Program-made: the position numbers and the translations under genes
Shown: positions 62,647 through 64,000 of the stretch, one piece after another
Layout: every line of letters begins with the position of its first letter
How positions within the stretch are numbered: position 1 is the stretch's first letter
Assembly (NCBI GenBank): GCA_014239155.1
Contig: JAAZZQ010000085.1
Coordinates: forward strand, 248,001 to 312,000
Direction of reading: 5' to 3'
Source of the DNA: Lachnospiraceae bacterium
GTDB lineage: Bacteria > Bacillota > Clostridia > Lachnospirales > Lachnospiraceae
DNA: 64,000 bases
Notes under the pieces: model-generated
Database searches by the model: none
What the model saw: the letters and a program-made list of their open reading frames with translations, nothing else
Told to the model about the DNA's origin: nothing

Positions 62647-62726
62647 TGGATATAGAAAAAGTAAATTGCATAGCAAACGAGTCATCTTACAGTGGGTGAA
62701 AAATTAAATATAGACGAAACACCTAA

Positions 62727-63369
62727 TTAGGAAACAGGAAAAGCATCAGTAATGATATAACCTCGTTGTCTTAATAGATTAAGTGCCTGTGCTGTGGTTA
62801 GTTTTTTAGATTCGTTCACAGGATGGGATTCAAGAAAATCTTCTGCTGTATAGGGTTTTAAATCTGCAAGTACATGGGAGATAGCGTCAGGAGTATGTGG
62901 TGGCAAATAGCAATGACAGCTTTCCTGTGACCACGGTGCGCTTTTATGCGATGGTAATGGTCTGTTATTTGAGGATGCTTCTTCGATTTGATTAAAGCAT
63001 TTGCAATCTGCACTAGTATTCCATCCAGTTAGAAATTAGACTCGTGGACTACCTGTTTCGCACCATTAAGCCATTAAAATTTCTAGACGATGCCACCACA
63101 TTGACCGCATCGCCGTCAAAATTTCGCTTAGCACTGGCACGAAACATACAACCCACAATTCTGATTTCTGACTGGATGCAGCACTAGAACTGGTTTAAAA
63201 TAAGAATCAGTACGGGAAATCTGAAGTGTTATACCTTTGGTAAAGGAAGAAAAGCGGGTCTGCTTATTTCAGTACGATTATTGGAATCCGCAATGCCAAT
63301 ACAGGCAAAGCGCTATGTTTTGTGGACATCAAGCCCACAGTAGTTTTTACGAAGAATTTTAAAAGACAA
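62727..63369 (-). pseudogene. Decayed IS110-family transposase with inserted fold-back
   Basis: Read on the minus strand from a TTG at 63369 (with AGGAGG 9 bases upstream): SFKILRKNYCGLDVHKT, then a stop, then RFACIGIADSNNRTEI, the N-terminus of the IS110 DEDD transposase (usually YVGIDVHK). The C-terminal end is at 62727-62990 in two frames: HRIKAHRGHRKAVIAICHHI, and after a shift LADLKPYTAEDFLESHPVNE and QALNLLRQRGYII. The catalytic middle is largely missing, replaced by an inverted-repeat element (63013-63186). The gene is dead. Confidence 0.75.
63013..63186. repeat. Large imperfect inverted repeat (two arms of about 80 bp, 14-base loop)
   Basis: Arm 1 (63013-63092) starts CTAGTATTCCATCCAGT and ends TAGACGATGC. 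Arm 2 (63107-63186), read in reverse complement, starts CTAGTGCTGCATCCAGT and ends GACGGCGATGC. Shared words along the arms include CATCCAGT, AGAAAT, GTGG, TGTTTCG, TAAGC and AAATTT. It sits within the IS110 remnant. Confidence 0.78.
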
Positions 63370-63590
63370 AAAGATAACCTCCTAACTAAAATTTATATTA
63401 TAAGTTGACAGTGACTGGCTATCCGGCAAAATCGAGTCGACTTTGGAAGAGATCAGTTTACAGGCTATGGTATGCGTCATTCATTGATGCCTTGATGGAT
63501 GACCGACAACACATAAAAATGTGGGGGTGCCACTATACACCCCTGCCACTCCTTCCATGTGTTCTGTAGTGTGTCGGTCTTATAAAGAAA
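63370..63590 (-). ncRNA. IS110 left-end leader, candidate bridge RNA remnant
   Basis: The 5' non-coding part of the IS110 element (minus strand). A stem GACCGACA / TGTCGGTC closes 63501-63579, and a G-rich/C-rich pair TGTGGGGGTGCCA / ACCCCTGCCACT lies inside. IS110-type elements are known to encode their target-recognising RNA between the left end and the transposase. I only see position and hairpins, not a defined RNA. Confidence 0.3.
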
Positions 63591-63682
63591 TTTTAATGGG
63601 AGGAGGATGGATTAGAAAGCGAAAAGTAACCAACAAGTTTTATGACGCATTGGTGCCTTTTGCAGAAAGGTGGACTATAAAA

Positions 63683-64000
63683 ATGAAAGTGAATCGAATT
63701 ATATTTGCAACAGGAAATGCTGATAAAATGAAAGAAATACAAATGATTTTGGCAGATCTTGGACTTGAGGTACAATCTATGAAGGAGGCAGGAGTAGACA
63801 TAGATATTGTGGAAAATGGAAAAACCTTTGAGGAAAATGCATTTATTAAGGCAACAGTTATTGCAGAGAAACTGAAAAAAAGTAATCTGAAAGCAATTGT
63901 GCTTGCAGATGATTCTGGGCTTGAGATTGATTATCTGAATAAGGAACCGGGAATTTATTCTGCGAGATACCTTGGCGAGAACACTTCCTATACAGTTAAG
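63683..64000 (+). CDS. rdgB: Non-canonical purine NTP pyrophosphatase (RdgB/HAM1), 5' part
   Basis: The first 106 residues of a cytosolic house-cleaning enzyme that hydrolyses XTP and dITP. It starts with MKVNRIIFATGNADKMKEIQ, the family's ATGN-(A/K)-KxxE motif, continues with IVENGKTFEENAFIKA and has the metal-site LADDSGLEIDYLNKEPG and SARY. The frame is open at the window's end, about half of a normal 200-residue protein. The ribosome site is GAAAGGTGG. Confidence 0.95.
   Translation, partial: MKVNRIIFATGNADKMKEIQMILADLGLEVQSMKEAGVDIDIVENGKTFEENAFIKATVIAEKLKKSNLKAIVLADDSGLEIDYLNKEPGIYSARYLGENTSYTVK

Noticed and set aside
63013-63186. Reading the fold-back as an integron attC site
   Set aside because: The ends lack the GTTRRRY / RYYYAAC core pair and no integrase is nearby.

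Overview
This is a low-GC Firmicutes chromosome segment, most likely from a gut or rumen Lachnospiraceae-type Clostridium relative. The reasons are the AT-rich codon use, strong AGGAGG ribosome sites, remnants of sporulation genes (spoVAA-AB-AC and a Spo0A DNA-binding domain), a FeoA-FeoB fusion, several MATE pumps, an [FeFe]-hydrogenase-like sensor, and plant-glycan enzymes (secreted GH5 beta-mannanase, GH94 cellobiose phosphorylase, GH13 amylase, glycogen synthase). No prophage, plasmid, rRNA operon or CRISPR array is visible.

Layout. 1-6.0 kb: the 3' end of homoserine dehydrogenase, aspartate kinase, a MATE pump, and a LytTR regulator / LiaF-like membrane protein / DUF4097 trio. 6.1-10.6 kb: tRNA-Leu, a decayed minus-strand block (broken GNAT, broken Nudix, intact rmuC), a GNAT, a methyltransferase and tRNA-Ser. 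10.8-15.8 kb: an ECF sigma / DUF4179 pair, an unannotated 35-residue Cys-rich peptide gene with its own promoter and terminator, an MFS transporter and a secreted PepSY protein. 15.8-21.0 kb: argC, an rRNA m5C methyltransferase and two MATE pumps. 21.3-24.8 kb: an agr-type quorum-sensing locus with XRE, AgrA-like and AgrC-like genes facing agrB and a small unannotated agrD. 25-27 kb: an XRE gene and spoVAA-AB-AC. 27-35 kb (minus strand): GH13, an HD-GYP protein, a hybrid kinase and the secreted GH5_8 mannanase. 35-45 kb: an [FeFe]-hydrogenase/MCP fusion, a TrpB2-like enzyme, tRNA-Val, two flavodoxin-like proteins, a receiver-less Spo0A, glgA and rqcH. 45-53 kb: an 1855-residue Ig-repeat surface protein overlapping a Ser/Thr kinase that is frameshifted by a 68-bp insertion, plus a small membrane protein. 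53-64 kb: feoAB, cellobiose phosphorylase with a LacI-type regulator, small hypothetical genes, an RlmL-like methyltransferase, a decayed IS110 element holding a large fold-back, and the start of an RdgB/HAM1 gene.

Themes. Signalling dominates: agr peptide signalling, c-di-GMP turnover (HD-GYP plus hybrid kinase), LytTR regulation, Ser/Thr phosphorylation and a redox or H2 sensor fused to a chemotaxis signalling domain. Two families of dispersed structured intergenic repeats occur several times each, with paired changes that keep hairpins intact. Sporulation genes look reduced: Spo0A has lost most of its receiver, and spoVA stops after spoVAC. All functional calls rest on motif recognition by eye; no database search was run.
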